From NCBI GenBank assembly GCA_001643675.2, contig LSRY02000004.1, positions 1,411,501-1,475,500 of the forward strand: a stretch of DNA of 64,000 nucleotides, written 5' to 3'. This document shows, piece after piece, positions 11,601 to 25,200 of this stretch (its first letter is position 1; each line of letters starts with the position of its first letter). The DNA is from Monocercomonoides exilis (lineage: Eukaryota > Preaxostyla > Oxymonadida > Polymastigidae). A program made the position numbers and the translations under genes. The notes beneath the pieces were generated by a model. That model saw nothing but the letters and a program-made list of their open reading frames with translations. It made no database searches and had not been told where the DNA came from.

Positions 11601-12577
11601 ATGCGCCTGCACTGAAGTCGGCGCACATTGGCATAGCGATGGGAGGGCAGAGGGGAACGGATGTGGCGAGAGAGGCGGCTGATCTTGTTCTTCTGGATGA
11701 TTCTTTCTCATCCATTGTGCATGCGTGTCGATTGGGGAGGAGAATCTACACGAACATCAGCAAAGCTGTTATTTACATCATATCTGTACACATCCCATTT
11801 GCCGGGCTGGCTCTATTTCCAATCATCTTTGGGTGGCCTGTGCTGCTGCATCCAGTGCACATTGTGTTCTCAGAGATTCTGATTGACCCAGCGTGTTCAG
11901 TCGTGTTTGAGATGGAGCCAGAAGAAGAAGATGCGTTTAAGCAGCCGCCCAGAGACATCAAAAAACACATTATGGGCGCGTTTGACTACTTCATGGCGTT
12001 TGGGCAAGGGCTGATGATACTTGCATGCTGTCTGCTTCTTTTCTATTTCAACTACACATTCAACACCGACCCCAGGATGAATGAGCCTGTGCTGATTGGG
12101 ATGGTTTTCTGCTGCTTGTTAGTGTCAAATATGAGCATCATTGTAACTAACCGCTCGAAACGGCATTCAGCTATAAGGATGCTGAAGTCGAAGAACATGG
12201 GTGTATTTGTGATTGTGCCTATAGCGTTTTTCTTGATGATATTCTGCCTTTATGTTCCTGGCCTCAGATCGCTGTTCCAGACAGAGGTGATACCAGCTGG
12301 CTATCTCTTTGAGGCGATTGGTGCAGGGCTGATTACGCCCGTTTGCTTTGAGCTGATCAAACTTGTTGTGAATACAGCAAACGATGCAATTACGAAGAAA
12401 TCGAAGGAAAACATTGAAAAATGTAATGATAAAAAGGAGATTGAGATGGGGGTCTGTAAGCAGGATGAAAAAACAGAAAGCAGAGAAGGAGCAGCATCGT
12501 CGTCTAATGCTACAGAAACTCGCCCTGTTTCAAGTGATTCAGAACAACATCAAGAAATTAAAGTCGCTCAAGCATAA
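8648..12577 (+). CDS. P-type cation-transporting ATPase, bacterial-style PEEFP type
   Basis: Three exons (8648-8700, 8780-8973, 9138-12577) give about 1228 residues. P-type ATPases pump cations across membranes through an aspartyl-phosphate intermediate. Visible motifs: LTGES in the actuator domain (~169), LPEEFPVV in the membrane helix where Ca pumps usually have PEGLP (~296), the phosphorylation site CSDKTGTLTQNKM (~340), KGAPEAI in the nucleotide domain (~703), the hinge TGDGVNDAPALK (~897), then HIPFAGLALFPIIFG and FEMEPEEEDAFKQPPRD in the C-terminal membrane part. The PEEFP and EMEPEEED signatures match prokaryotic P2-like cation ATPases better than the usual eukaryotic SERCA or PMCA pumps. 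A Ser/Thr/Glu-rich insertion of over 200 residues (~372-606) sits between the phosphorylation site and the nucleotide-binding region. Ca2+ is the likeliest ion, but this is not proven. The tail is hydrophilic and Lys/Glu-rich. Confidence 0.92.
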
Positions 12578-13316
12578 TATTTGAAATTTTTTTGTGCAAT
12601 TTTTAATCTTTTTTTTTTCCAAATTAAATAAAAGATGTTTCAATTGTAATGCTTGATGCGTATAAAAGCATGAAAAACTTCCATGTGCCGAGTGGTTTAT
12701 TTGATATGTTTGAAGAGTTATGTATATCTTTCTTTTAGCATTTTTTTATATCTTATGAAAATGATTCTTTTTTTTATATATATTTTAATATTTTATTTAT
12801 TTTTTTACAGTTTTGCAGCCCTTTTTTTTTTTTTTTATTTTTTTCTATTCCTGCACTCGCGTGTAAAAAGAAGGTTTTTTCATGCCCTTGCTTGCCAATC
12901 AACCTTTAACATCTTTTTTTTCAAATTTGCATTTTTGAATCTGTTATTTTCATTTTTAAAATTACATTTTTTTATTTTTGATTGTTGCACGTCGATTTTT
13001 TTTCAATTGTTTGCATTTTTTCATTTATTTCTGATGCTGTATTTTAATACTGTTTTTGATGGCAATTATTAAACAAATTTATGAAATCATATAAGAATAA
13101 TTCTAAGCTTCGATCTGTGTTTAAATCTGATTTCTTTTAAAAGAAGAGGAAAAAAGTTTTATTGATTGTCAGATATTTTCGAATAGCTATTGATCCATAT
13201 TAATTCTTTCTTATTTCAATTTTCATGTAGGTATTTTTTTAATTCTTTGAATTCTACAAAAAAAATTATGTGACCCACAAGTTGGCATCAATAATCATTC
13301 CAAAAATATTTTTGTA
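12578..13316. other. Intergenic, T-rich
   Basis: Very T-rich spacer with AATAAA near 12626. One long open frame over the T-rich tract (12683-13072) encodes a Phe-rich string and is not credible as a gene. Confidence 0.6.
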
Positions 13317-16300
13317 ATGATTAAGCCACGGGGCTCTTCGAAGCCCTCTCAAAAGGTATATGATTTATTTAAAAATTTTGAAAATTACTAGAATTATGTT
13401 TTTGTAATTAAAATGTTTTCAGTCGCCTGGAATGCCAACTCAAACCGTTTCTAGTTCTACTGCTCCTTCCCAAGCAAGGGCGCCTCAACAAATGGTTAAT
13501 GCATATTTTCTTATATGAAAAATTTATTGTTGATTCATTTATTGATATTCATCTTTGAATAGCCCAAACAACAGGCATCAAGGCGTCTTTCTGAATCCTC
13601 TCGAGTTGGACAATCGCAGCAACAAAAATGTGTGCTTAATACATCATTTTTGAGTACCTTAAAGATTTTTCCTAAATTTTTTAATGTGTTTCTGCTTTTT
13701 AGCTCAAATTAATCAAGATCCTTCTTCATCTGTTCCTTTGATTTTTCATGGAACATCCATCATGCCAAAACCAATATCACACAATCCTACTCATAAGCCT
13801 ACACAGCAAGTGGAGAAGCAACCTATATCAGATATTATAATAAGAAATCCATCAAAACAACGCATTCCTACACTTCACACAACGAAAATGCTATCTGATA
13901 CAAAACCTCAAATACGCTTAATACCAGCATTTAGTGGTTTGAATAGTGTTGAATATTTATATTGATTTTATATAATCTTCATATTGTTTTTATTTGTGCT
14001 GTATAATTCCCTCACCAACTATTTTTGAATTTACAATTAATTTATCACAAAAATAATTATTATAACATTAATTGAATTAGAACTATCTGTTTCTGAGCAT
14101 CATAACAATTTCCTTGCGAAGCTTGAGCAATGTTGTGTTGTGTGCGATTGGTCTGCAGAACCTACGCCTTCACAACTGCTTGATAGGGATACAAAAACGA
14201 GGTATTTAAAAGACATCGTTTCCTACATCACAACAGGAAAAAATGTATTTCCTGAAAGTTGCTGGGGCGCCATTCTTAAGATGGTGTCAGCAAACATCTT
14301 TCGACCTTTACTAACAATTGAAAAACCTCCGGTTCTGGGTATGCAAATTGTGAGGGAAATATATTTTTAATATATATCTTTGAGTGTATTCTTGCTTTGT
14401 TTTAAATTTCCAAGATTTTCTAAATGAATTATTGTTAACTTTCATAAATCAATGGATTATTGAACTCTTTTTCAAATTGAAAATTTCATTTTGAAATCTT
14501 TGTCTTCATTTTTTCTTTGATAAATACTTGTGTGTTTATGTTTTTGATTCATTTGTTGTGTGACGTATAAATTAGCATCTGAGATGGACGAAGAAGAGCC
14601 GCAGCAAGACCCAGCGTGGCAGCACCTGCAATTTGTGTATGAAATCCTCTTCCGTTTTGTGCTGTCGAACGAGGTTGACCCGAAAGTAGCCATCAAATAC
14701 TTCACCACCGACTTCATTTCATCCATCATTGACTTGTTTGATTCTGACGATCCGAGAGAGCGAGATGGGCTGAAATCGACGCTGCACCGGATATATTCCC
14801 GCTTCTGGCCGCGCCGCCCGTTCATCCGCACAGCCATCTCACACAAGTTCCACAGACTGATTGACGATCAGATCCCGTTCAATGGCATTGCCGAGCTGTT
14901 GGAGATTTTGGGTTCAATCATCCACGGCTTCGGGGTGCCGGTGAAACAGGAGCATCGACTGTTCCTGCAGCACACGTTGCTTCCGCTGCACAAGGCGTAT
15001 GTTTTGAAGTGGAAGCAGTTTTTTATTTTAATTTTGATATGAAACATAAATTTTTAGTTGGTTTTGATGATATTTTGATTGCGAAGCAAGAATTGGATAT
15101 TGGAGAGCATTTTATTTTATTTTATTGTTATGATTTTTTTTTTAAATGGCATCATTATTTCATTCAATATATTTTCTTTCTCTAAATAATCATTCAACAC
15201 CATCTATTCATTCTTATGCAATTGCTCATTCACAGCCCTCGTATTGCCACATTCCACATGCAGCTGTCTAACTGTATGATTCTCTTCATCGAAAAGGAGC
15301 CGCAGCTGTCTCGTCTGATCATCTCTTCCTTAATTCACTTCTGGCCGAAGACGAATTCGCCCAAGCAGATCCTGTTCCTTGCGGAGATGGAAGACATTTT
15401 GGACTCTCTTTCACTGGAAGACCTTCACCCGCTCACGCCCATCCTGTTCAAGAAGATCGCAGAGTGCATCCAATCGCCTCATTTCCAGGTGGCTGAGCGA
15501 GCTTTGTCTCTGCTGTCAAATGAATACATCCTGCAGCTTATCTCGCAGACGCGGCAGTCGACGATCCCTGTCTTGTTCATGGCTCTGTACACCAACACAA
15601 AACAGCACTGGAACAACTCGGTGATTTCTCTGACGTTCTCTGCATTGAAGCTGCTGATGGAGATGGACTCGAAGCTGTTTTCGCAGTGTGCTACTTCATT
15701 CAAAAAGAAGAATGAGATGGAGCACACACAGAGAGTGACACGCGATGCGAAGTGGGAAGTGGCAGAGCGGATCGCAAAGAGGAGGAGAGAAGAAGGAGGA
15801 AGTGGTGGTGGAGCTAGTGGAGCAAATGCAGTTGCTTTTGGGGCGAGTGGAGAAAGAGGAGAAAGAGGAGACAGGTTGAATGGGAGTATGAATTGGGCAA
15901 GGTCTGCGAGGGACGGGAGAGGAGAAGAGAGAGAAATGAATTCGGCAGCTGATACGATTGGAATGAGTGCGCAGAGCGTCAGAGCAGCGGCAGTTGCGAT
16001 GAAAGAGAAAGAGAGAGAAGAAAGGGCAGCACGAGAAGATGCGGCAGGAGATGGAATGGGCAAGGCAGATGCGTTGCAATATGGTGTGATTGAAAGGAGA
16101 TGAAAGGATGGAGAACACCTTTTTTTTTTTTGTTGGATATGGTGTTTCATTCCTTGAATGAAGAAATTTGTACTTTTATTATTATTATTCTTATTATATT
16201 AAAACATTCGTTTTTTTATTTTCCTTTTCCTTTATTGTTTTGCGTATTTTATTCCTCCTCATTTATCAAATAATTTTTTTTTTTTTTGAATGTATTTCTG

Positions 16301-17806
16301 ATTAATGCAGCGAACAAAGAAAAAGAAGGCACTTCACTCATTAATCCGTCGCATCCGGCATTATCTTCAAACTTAGGAATGCCATCACTTGGATCAGCAT
16401 CTTCATTATCAGCTGGCGGCTCGCAAATCAATCCATCCGCTTCTTCGAATATGTTGGCATCTTCTCCTTCTCCTTCCCCTGCCTCTTCTCCTTCTTCGTC
16501 ACTTTCTTCATTGACACAAGTCAATCCAAGCCCAACCTCGTCGCTCACCAGCATTGGTTCATCTAATGCGAATGCTGGCGAGATTTCACGGCGCAATCTT
16601 ATGCCATCGTCGTCTGCAGCACCAAACACACTGCACCCTTCGCAATCTTCATCCACTCCACCCACTTTCTCTCGCTTGACATTGCGTTCTGCTTCTTCTT
16701 CATCTGCTTCATCTATTTCTTCAACTTCGCTTCAATCCTCATCATCAATTCCATCGACTTCATCTTCTTCTTCCCAATTGTCATCTTCTTCCTCTCCTTC
16801 TTCTTCTTCTTCTTCCAGCACTTCTTCTCTTCAATCATCCAATCCGTCGCTCACCCGCATCCGCTCCAACCGCCAGGGCTCGCCTTCCTCGCCGCCGTAT
16901 TCGCTTTCTGAGCGCTATGCAGACAGCTCCCACCGCACTTCATCGACATCGCCACTGTCTGCCATGTCTTCCACTTCTCAGTCAGCAAACGCCTCGTCCT
17001 CTGCTTCAGCTCAGCCTTCGTCTTTGTCACACTCATCAGTCAGTATGAATGCTTCTTTCTCTGCTTCCTCAAACCCGTCCGCGTCTTCTTCTAATTCTTC
17101 AAATTCTTCTTCAGCCATTGCGTCGTCTGCAGCACACCATCACCACCATCACCACCACTCGCCAATAACATCTTCCTCTTCCTCTTCCTCCTCTTCTTCT
17201 TCACATTCTCCTTCTCCTGCTTCTCACGCTGGTGGTATCAACCCAGGTGGAAGCAATGCAGCAAGCAACACAGCTGGCATGCCCTCAACAGCTTATACGA
17301 CTGCCCCTCTTTCTTCGATGCCTTCTTCTGCTTCTGCTTCAGGCTTCATGCCATCGTCCATGGCTCCTTCATTCATTCGTCACTCGTCCTCGCCTGCTTC
17401 CACATATTCGATGGCGACTGCGCCTATTTCTGTGACTCAGACATCGTCTCCTCGAACTTCTTATAATAAATCAACCTCCTCGTTGGGGTCTTCTTCTTCA
17501 TCATCATTAACTTCTTCTTCTGGTGGTGGTGGTGCTATTCCGCTTTCTCACTCCTTCTCTTCCACTCGTCCTTCGTCTGGCCCTTCAACGCGTCCACCGC
17601 ACTCTTCTTCTTCATTCCTTGGAAGCGGAGCTGGAGGCGGAGGAGCAGGCTACGGAGGCGGGCGCTCAACTGGGATGTCGTATTCTCAGTCTGCACAATC
17701 AGGATCTTCTATTCCTTCTTCTTCCTCCTCCTCTTCTTCTTCTTCTTCCACTTCTAATTCGACTTCTGCAAGTTCTCGGGGTGTTCGAACGATAGGAAGG
17801 AAGTGA
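13317..17806 (+). CDS. PP2A B56 (B') regulatory subunit with long Ser-rich tail
   Basis: B56 proteins are HEAT-repeat subunits that target protein phosphatase 2A to substrates. Eight exons (13317-13355, 13423-13494, 13563-13629, 13703-13936, 14081-14338, 14576-14996, 15236-16083, 16311-17806) join to about 1144 residues. The B56 fold (~137-523) is clear: LEQCCVVCDW, WQHLQFVYEILFRF, LFDSDDPRERDGLKSTLHRI, GIAELLEILGSIIHGFGVP and SPHFQVAERALSL all match the family. After a charged Arg/Glu region, a ~500-residue Ser-rich tail is encoded by the last exon. That exon has no ATG near its start, and its phase fits a donor at 16084, so I join it here. If that intron (16084-16310) is retained, the protein stops at 16103 with about 652 residues. 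The tail could instead be a separate gene. Exons 1-4 form a low-complexity N-terminus. Confidence 0.85.
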
Positions 17807-19212
17807 TATGAGATTGAAATTAAAAAGAGAAGAGAGAAATAAATGCGTTTGAAGAGAAAGCGTAAATGATTGGAATGGAAGAAAATGTTGATAGTTGAAT
17901 GATATTGCGCAAAATGAAAGTTGGTTAAAAAGCATGTCATTTTACACATTTCTTTTTTGTTTTTGATTTTTTTTTTTTTTGTGACTCATGAATGATGTTC
18001 TTTGAAACAAATGTTAGAAATGTCGTGCAGTTCATTCATTGTTTGTTTTCTTTTTATCTTCTCGAAGGAATTATGAAATAAAATTAGAATAGCTTTCGAT
18101 TTTAATCTTCATTTTCTTTTTATTATTTCCGCAATAATGTGGCAATTCACTTCAAAAGTTGATATTTGATTAAAGACACTACATCAAAAAAAATGGCAAA
18201 TGGGTATGATACGACCAGTAAAAATTCATATCATAACGATTTCATTTTCATATTCCTATCAGATAATTCAATACTATAATGAAGATAAAGTCGATTTTTA
18301 TCATCAATTTTGATTGTAAAAGAAACTTATTATTTTTTCAATTTTTGAATTATGGCAAAAAATTATATTCACATTCAAGCCGTAATATATTTATGAACGA
18401 AGTAAAAATGAAATTTCTTTTAGGGTTAACCCTAATTCATAGAGTTCTGTTGTTAAATTACGTTAATAGGAAAAAAAACCAAAAAGAAAACATGATTAAA
18501 TTAAATGATGGGTTTGATCAAAGATTTTTATCTCAATAAGATTTTTATCTTTGGTAGAAAATTAAATTATTGAATAGAATTTAATGACTGAACTTTATTA
18601 ATGAGTTCGTTAAGCCCAGTTTCGATACAGTTTTGTGTGTTTTCAAGAAAAAAATCATCACTAGCCGAATAATCCCCTTTTGCAAAAAAAATCAGTGAAG
18701 AATTTTGTTTGTATTATTTTTGGAGAAATACAAAAAGAAATAAAAAACAATTGAGTGAATATTTTTAATTCCATTCTGATCAATTCGTTCAACATTAAAA
18801 CTCCTTTAATTGTCATTAAAAATTGATATATGACTCAAAATAAATAATTAATAAATCACTAGAAGTGAGAATGAAACTCTAAAAAAACTATTGTGAAAGA
18901 AATCACTTTTCTATAAATAAATTTCATTCTTATCTATTTAACAATAAAATTTTGTGCTTTTTCTTCCTAATTGACAATTGTAAACAATAAAACATCAAAT
19001 AAATGAAAAGCACAAGAAACGAAAGCACACAAATAACAAGGTTTTATTATGAAAAAGGCACAGAAATTTTCAACCCTGAAAAAAACAACAAACTATTATC
19101 AAGACTTCTACAGAAATCTAAAATTCAAAAAACATAATAATATGTAACACTATTACAATAAAACAAATAGCAAGATAATTTAATAGCGAAATAAAAAAAT
19201 TACTAAAAAATT
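17807..19212. other. Intergenic between convergent genes
   Basis: AT-rich spacer between the converging B56 and surface-protein genes. An 86-codon open frame at 18279-18539 has intergenic-like composition and no recognisable domain. The only other feature is the telomere-like palindrome listed separately. Confidence 0.55.
18419..18434. repeat. Head-to-head TTAGGG-like palindrome
   Basis: A perfect 16-base palindrome, TTAGGGTTAACCCTAA, equals two TTAGGG-type telomere units facing each other. It is a single copy with no flanking array, so chance is quite possible. Confidence 0.5.
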
Positions 19213-22200
19213 TCATTCTTCGAGATAAGGTTCCTGCGAATCCGAAGGAATTTCAATCTGTTTTGTTTCTGAACCATAGTCAAAAATGCTACCTGAAAGA
19301 AATTGGTTCGCTTTTCCTTTCTCTCTGCTGTCTGAAGCATCTGAATTTATTGAACTTAAAAGAGGCTTCTTTTCTCCATATTCAGTGAGCAGAAGCTTCC
19401 TTTTCAACCGCTTTCGTAAGAAAATCATTGCTACAGTGAAACAAACACCGATCATAACGATAACAGTAGATACCGTAATCACAATTATCATTATTGTTCT
19501 GTTTGTTCCGCTGAGTTCTTTTCCTTCAATTACGCACAATGGAACAGTTGTCATTTTATGATTGAGTGTAACCTCGTCCAAAAACTTTAACACAACGTAT
19601 ACATTTGATTCATCAGTACGCTCCACAACATCAAGAGGAAATATTGCAGAAACTGCATTTTCGTGGCTGCAGCTCAGTTCGCGGCTCTCCGCTATTTCGA
19701 TGAGCTCGTTTGTGACCTTCCCTGCATTTGTCTTGTTTGCAAGTAATTTCATCAAAAGACCACAATTTACAAGGCATTTTCCTGTGAGTGTAACTTCACA
19801 GTATTTTCCTTTCGTATTCGTTGTCACATCTTTTGGCTGTGGAGTGAACATACTTGACATCAAATCCAGAGGAAAGTCATAAAGTGCGCAGTTGTTTTTT
19901 TCTATCCAAAAGTTCTTTATTGATTGTATCTCCTTCTCTTCATCTTCGCTGTTTCTGTTCCACTGATTGACCTTTTTTCCTTCAGTGTAATCTTCTGAGC
20001 CCGTTTGGTTTTTGTCTTGTAAAAGCTGAATCACACCTATACGTTCCACTATCTTTGATTCGTCTATTCTGCATCTGACGTTATGAGCTACACTAAGAAA
20101 CGAACCTATTCCAACAGAATTCCCTTTCAAAGAAGCAGCATCAATTACCAAATAGCTGTTTTCTGTATAAATAGCTCCTTCTTGCTTTGTTCTGAAAGTC
20201 GTGTTGCTCAAAAATGCATAGCTGTCAACGAAACTTATGAAAGAGCTGTTCCATGTGCATACGTCATTTTCTGTGTTTTCCTGTACTTCTCCTGTTGAAG
20301 AAAATGTATCTACAAAAGCAAAGCTGCAGTTTTGAATTTGAACACTGCCACAGTTGCTGGCAGCCAAAAAGAAGCCATTTCCGGGCATATAAGAACTGAT
20401 GGAGACGTTTGTGCCAATGAACTGTAGAGGTATAAGAATTGAAATTGAAGATTGTGCAGCATGTGGCTCAGTGTGAGAGGACAAGAATGAGGAAGAAAAC
20501 GTTTGACGAAATGTAGATAAATTTGAGGAAGATGAAAAGGAAGAAGAGAATGAAGTGGGTTTTGAAATGAATTTATTTTCATTTTTTTCAAAGGTATTTT
20601 GTTCCTTTGTTGAAAACACAATCAACGATTTTTGATCATTGACAGAAATGTCACTCAAGCTGCATTCCTTCAGACTCACATTCGTTTTATATTTGTCTTC
20701 AAGCTGAGAGCAATCAATAAAAAATGAGTTTTTGTTAAACAGAACCTTATTAACGTTCACCAATTCACATATCAGTGATCCTACATCAATCTTGAACAAG
20801 GTAGGAATAGTCATCTCTTGTTTTGCAGAAGTGATGATGCAGTGCTCAACAGTAAATGTACTTTCTTCATTGATCAGGAAAATAAATTTTACAGGCAAGT
20901 CAGCATTGATCTTTACATTCGTGTTACTCAGCGAGCACTTTCCTTTGATAGTAATATCAGCATCTGTTAATCCATCGCCTTCTCTCTGCCCTGTTGGTTG
21001 TTCCAATGCCTCGTTTTGATCTACAGTTTGCTGGGTGTTTTCAAGCAGAAGTCCAGCGTCATCTGTTTCTCCTCTCACGCAGAGCGACACCCACGAAACA
21101 GAAATGAAAAGTGAAGCCTCGCCAATAACATGGAGTATGAGTTGCTCTTCTTCATGTTTGAGTTTTTGTTTATTTCTAGCAAATTTTGAATTGCTGTGAG
21201 TGTAATCAAACAAATGTAGGGGAGTCAATGCTGTTGAAGAGACTAAATGAGTCATTGCATAATTCACTGTGTGACATGGAATGGCTTCCTTTCCACAAAA
21301 AAAGATGTCCAAGCCACCGGCTTGTTTGGCGGCTTCACGCTTTGTATTACCTAAAGACATGTGGGATGAATATGAATTAGATAACGAAATTAGCTCGGAC
21401 TGTTGTTTTGTCGATTCTTTTAATCCGTTAACATAAATGGATGTACTTCGATATGCAACAAAATTCAGATAGTCAACAATTTTTCTGTCTTCTTCGCTTT
21501 CAGCTCCAATAGAATTTTCCTCTTTCCAAAAAGCGTTACGGAAATTTATCCCAATTTTCTGTGATTCTTCTTTGTTTGAAATGCTAGGGCATTTTAAAAA
21601 AATATCACGTCCAATTGTTGCACGGTTCCGAAATACATCAACCTCTTTGAAGGCAAATGGAAATTTGAGAAAATTGAACTCCAAAAATATAGCACCCCCT
21701 TTCGTCATATCAATGGAAAGTTTATCGTTTATTCCGTTGTCGCTGAAAGAACAGTTTGAGAATAAAAGTTCAGAATTTTCTTCTTCCTCTTCGGTTTCAA
21801 CTCCTTTTGAGTTGATATTGCGCCAGCAAACACATCCACCCCAAGGACTAGATCCATCCGAACATGTAAACTGGTTTAATGTGGAATTACTTATTTCCAG
21901 CCTCTGTTGTAAGCTCCCAGTTCTTCGAAGAAAACGTCCTTCCAAAATTTCATCTGCATCATTTGCAAGATAGTTGTTAATTTTTCTCTTGCCATTTTTG
22001 CTTTTGAATGAAAAATTCGAAATCAATACATTTTCCTGAAATTGTCCATAATTTTTCCTAACTTGAAAATTTTCTTTAAAAGACATTGCAATAACATCGC
22101 TTTTAAAATGGACTTTATCTATCACAATATTTCTTAATTGAATCGACTGGGCATAAAAAGATATTCCAAAGATAGGAGCAGAAATCAAGGTGTCCTCTCC

Positions 22201-25200
22201 TTGAATGAGTACATTATTGAGTAGTAGACCTCCTAATTCAACATGAAAGAGCACATAGTCTATAGACTGTTTGTCTGTCATAGGGGCGAACGAAATTTCT
22301 ATATCTTTGATCAGAGAAAAGCCTCCTATGATGTCGATGCAATACATCGTATCTCCTTTCATTCTGCGCAGAATAAAGTTTACATTTGCGATGTCAGAGC
22401 TTTCATTAAAAGTGATGATACTATGCAAGGTGCCGCTAAATTCAGGACTCACCTCAATCTTCCCAACTATCCCCATCCCGCTGGACGAACAAATGGATGT
22501 CGATGTCAAGATTTGTGGTGTTGTTAGATACACCAAATCAATAACACATGCTGTACGAGGCACCACAAGATGCTCCCAGCCATATATCAATGTTCGGCAT
22601 GGGAGTTCTCGCGTACCGCAGCGCGTGAAGTCTGTGCCACGCGAAGAAGAAAAAAATATTGTTTGGTTGTTGTACGGTGAAAGTAACTCCCACACATCGA
22701 TTCCTGTTTTATAGTTCAAATCATCAAAGCATCCAATTTGCACTTCTTTGGTTGACTGATAAACGAAAGTAAATATTGTTTGGATATTTATATCCAACAG
22801 GGAAGATGTAAAAAATACCATATCTCTGCATTGCTTTGCTGAATTATTCATAAATGTTATTTGATCAAAAATAGAAGTGGCTCCTTTTTCCAATCTCACT
22901 TTCAATGCACCAGCATATTCTTTAGCAGAACACGATATAAATGAGCTATTTGTGATCACAAAACCAGCACGTTCGTTCAAATTGATTGCCAAAAAGCCGC
23001 CTGACTTATAGGAAGTTCTCGTCAAGTTAGCTGTAACGTTCCGCAGGGTCAGAGAACCTGGATAGGAAATTGAAGATTCATAAAAGATGGGTTTACTTAA
23101 ACTGGAACAAATGTTTTGAAAAACACTGTCGAGAACGCTAACTGAAGCAAGGCCATTGGATTTCACAAGAGAACTGAACGGGTCAAACAGTAAATCCAAA
23201 AAAGCGCTTCCAACGATCGAGATTCTCACTTGATTCAAAAGTGCAAAAAAATAAAAATAATTGTCGGAATTTGCACGACTTTTTTCATTATTGCAGCTTA
23301 ATCCTTCTTCTAAATTAGTAGATCTGCAATAATCGTTTTCACACTTTACGATTACATGATCCAACAAAATAGTTGAAGAATTAAAAGGGTCATTGACCTT
23401 AATTATTGAATCATATTTGTAAGTCACATTCTTTGGCAACAACATAGTAAGGTTTTCCAATATAAATTTTACTGCTGAAAGACCAAAAAACGAATTAGTA
23501 AATCCTCCTTCATTTTGGCAGTCAAAAACAATTGTTCCACCATTATTTCCATTAATTTCCAAATCTATTGAATCTATATTGCACATTCCATTTGTGGATG
23601 TTTTGGCATTTGATGGAACAGTAAGCATCAAATTTTCATTCTCAAAAACATGCTCCAAAGCTTGAGGTATCGTCTGGCACGGCTGTTGTGGTGAAGATCC
23701 GCAAGCAGCACTGTACTGAGAAGCAGAGTTCAATTCGATAATGCGCTGAGCAGTTTCAAATGAATTTCTCAGATAAATATTTTTATCTTGTTCGCTTCGC
23801 AATGTTTGAACAACTGCATATATACTGTGCTGAGTTGTTTTGCATAACGAAAAGAACTTGAGTCCATCATCATAATCAGATTCACTCATTATAAAAACGT
23901 CCCGCGCGATTAAAGTTCCTCGATTAATAGCGAAATAGCTTGCATACACACAATAAGGAAGGTCATCAGACAATCTCTTTTTAGCCCTCAAAAAATTAAG
24001 GTTAACAATGTCGAAGTAAATAGCTCCTCCACTCTTGGCCCGGCAGCCAGAAAAATCGCACTCAAGCACAAATGTTTTCTCCATATCATTTTTTATCAAA
24101 AGGCCGCCTCCTCTTCCTTGTGATGTGCAGTCAAAAAATGTGCTTTGCATGCACAATGGCTTGTCTCCTCCGAAGCGTTTGCTCAGCTCCACATTCTGCT
24201 CTGCCTGTTTCCAAATGTCTTTGTTTTCAGGCAAATTTGTACATTCAATGTTTGATAAAATGTCGTCATTTTGATTGGTGAGAATTTGATCTTTGTGCAA
24301 ATGGTCTTTTCTCTTGAATCTTTCAGTCATTTTCTGTTCGTAAACAACACATGCATCACCAAATGAATTGCAATAAAGAAATATGCATTGTTTTATAGTT
24401 GGTTGTTGTGTGCTTATTATATGAACAGCTCCAGCACCTATGAAATTATTATGATTCGAATTCTTGAATGTTATAAAGCGAAATGTGCTGTTTTCAAGTG
24501 TTAAAGCTATATTTCCTTCAGCATATATAGCTCCTCCAGATCCAACTTGACTCATACAATCTTCAAAATAGCACCATTTTACAACGAGAGTAATCGTATC
24601 CTCAACTTGTGCTTCTAAAAAGATGCACTGTCCGGATTCAATACCCTCTGAATGATACCATTCGCATGAATCAAAGATAAACTCCTTATCGTCAGAAGGA
24701 TCGAGCAAAGTTCTTTCGAGTGTTTTGTTTGAGTAATGTTTATTTGCCCTTCGTGAGCACGAAACGTGTGATGAATTAACATTATTTAGCAAACACATAT
24801 CAGCATAGATCAAAGGGATTATTGTACTATCATACACTCCACATACATGGTCGAATGCACAACCCATAATTTTACAATTACAAGAGCATATTCCCAGTTC
24901 GTTGTTGTTCAGGGATTGTTTTGCACTAACATTGAAAAAGGTGGAGCTATGCAGCTCCAATGATGATCCAATCGTTGATGGGGAAAAGAAAGTTGATGAC
25001 ATTGAAACAGAGCCAAATGACGAAGACGATATAATAACTAATTGCGAAGGATTTGAGACTGAAATTTTTGTTCTCAGTGATATTAATGAATTTATTTCCA
25101 CAGATTTTGAGCTGCACGTCAATGAAATGTTCTCAAGTTGCAAGAAACTTCCTGCTTGAATAAATGGGAAGTTTGCCCTGCAACCTCCAGAATATGCTAC

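Noticed and set aside
9700-11715. Several antisense open frames of 80-180 codons under the ATPase gene
   Set aside because: They overlap conserved ATPase coding sequence and show no domain of their own.
12683-13072. 129-codon plus-strand frame
   Set aside because: Its translation is a Phe/Leu/Tyr-rich string from T-rich spacer DNA.
18279-18539. 86-codon frame as a small gene
   Set aside because: Composition is the same as the surrounding AT-rich spacer and no domain is recognisable.
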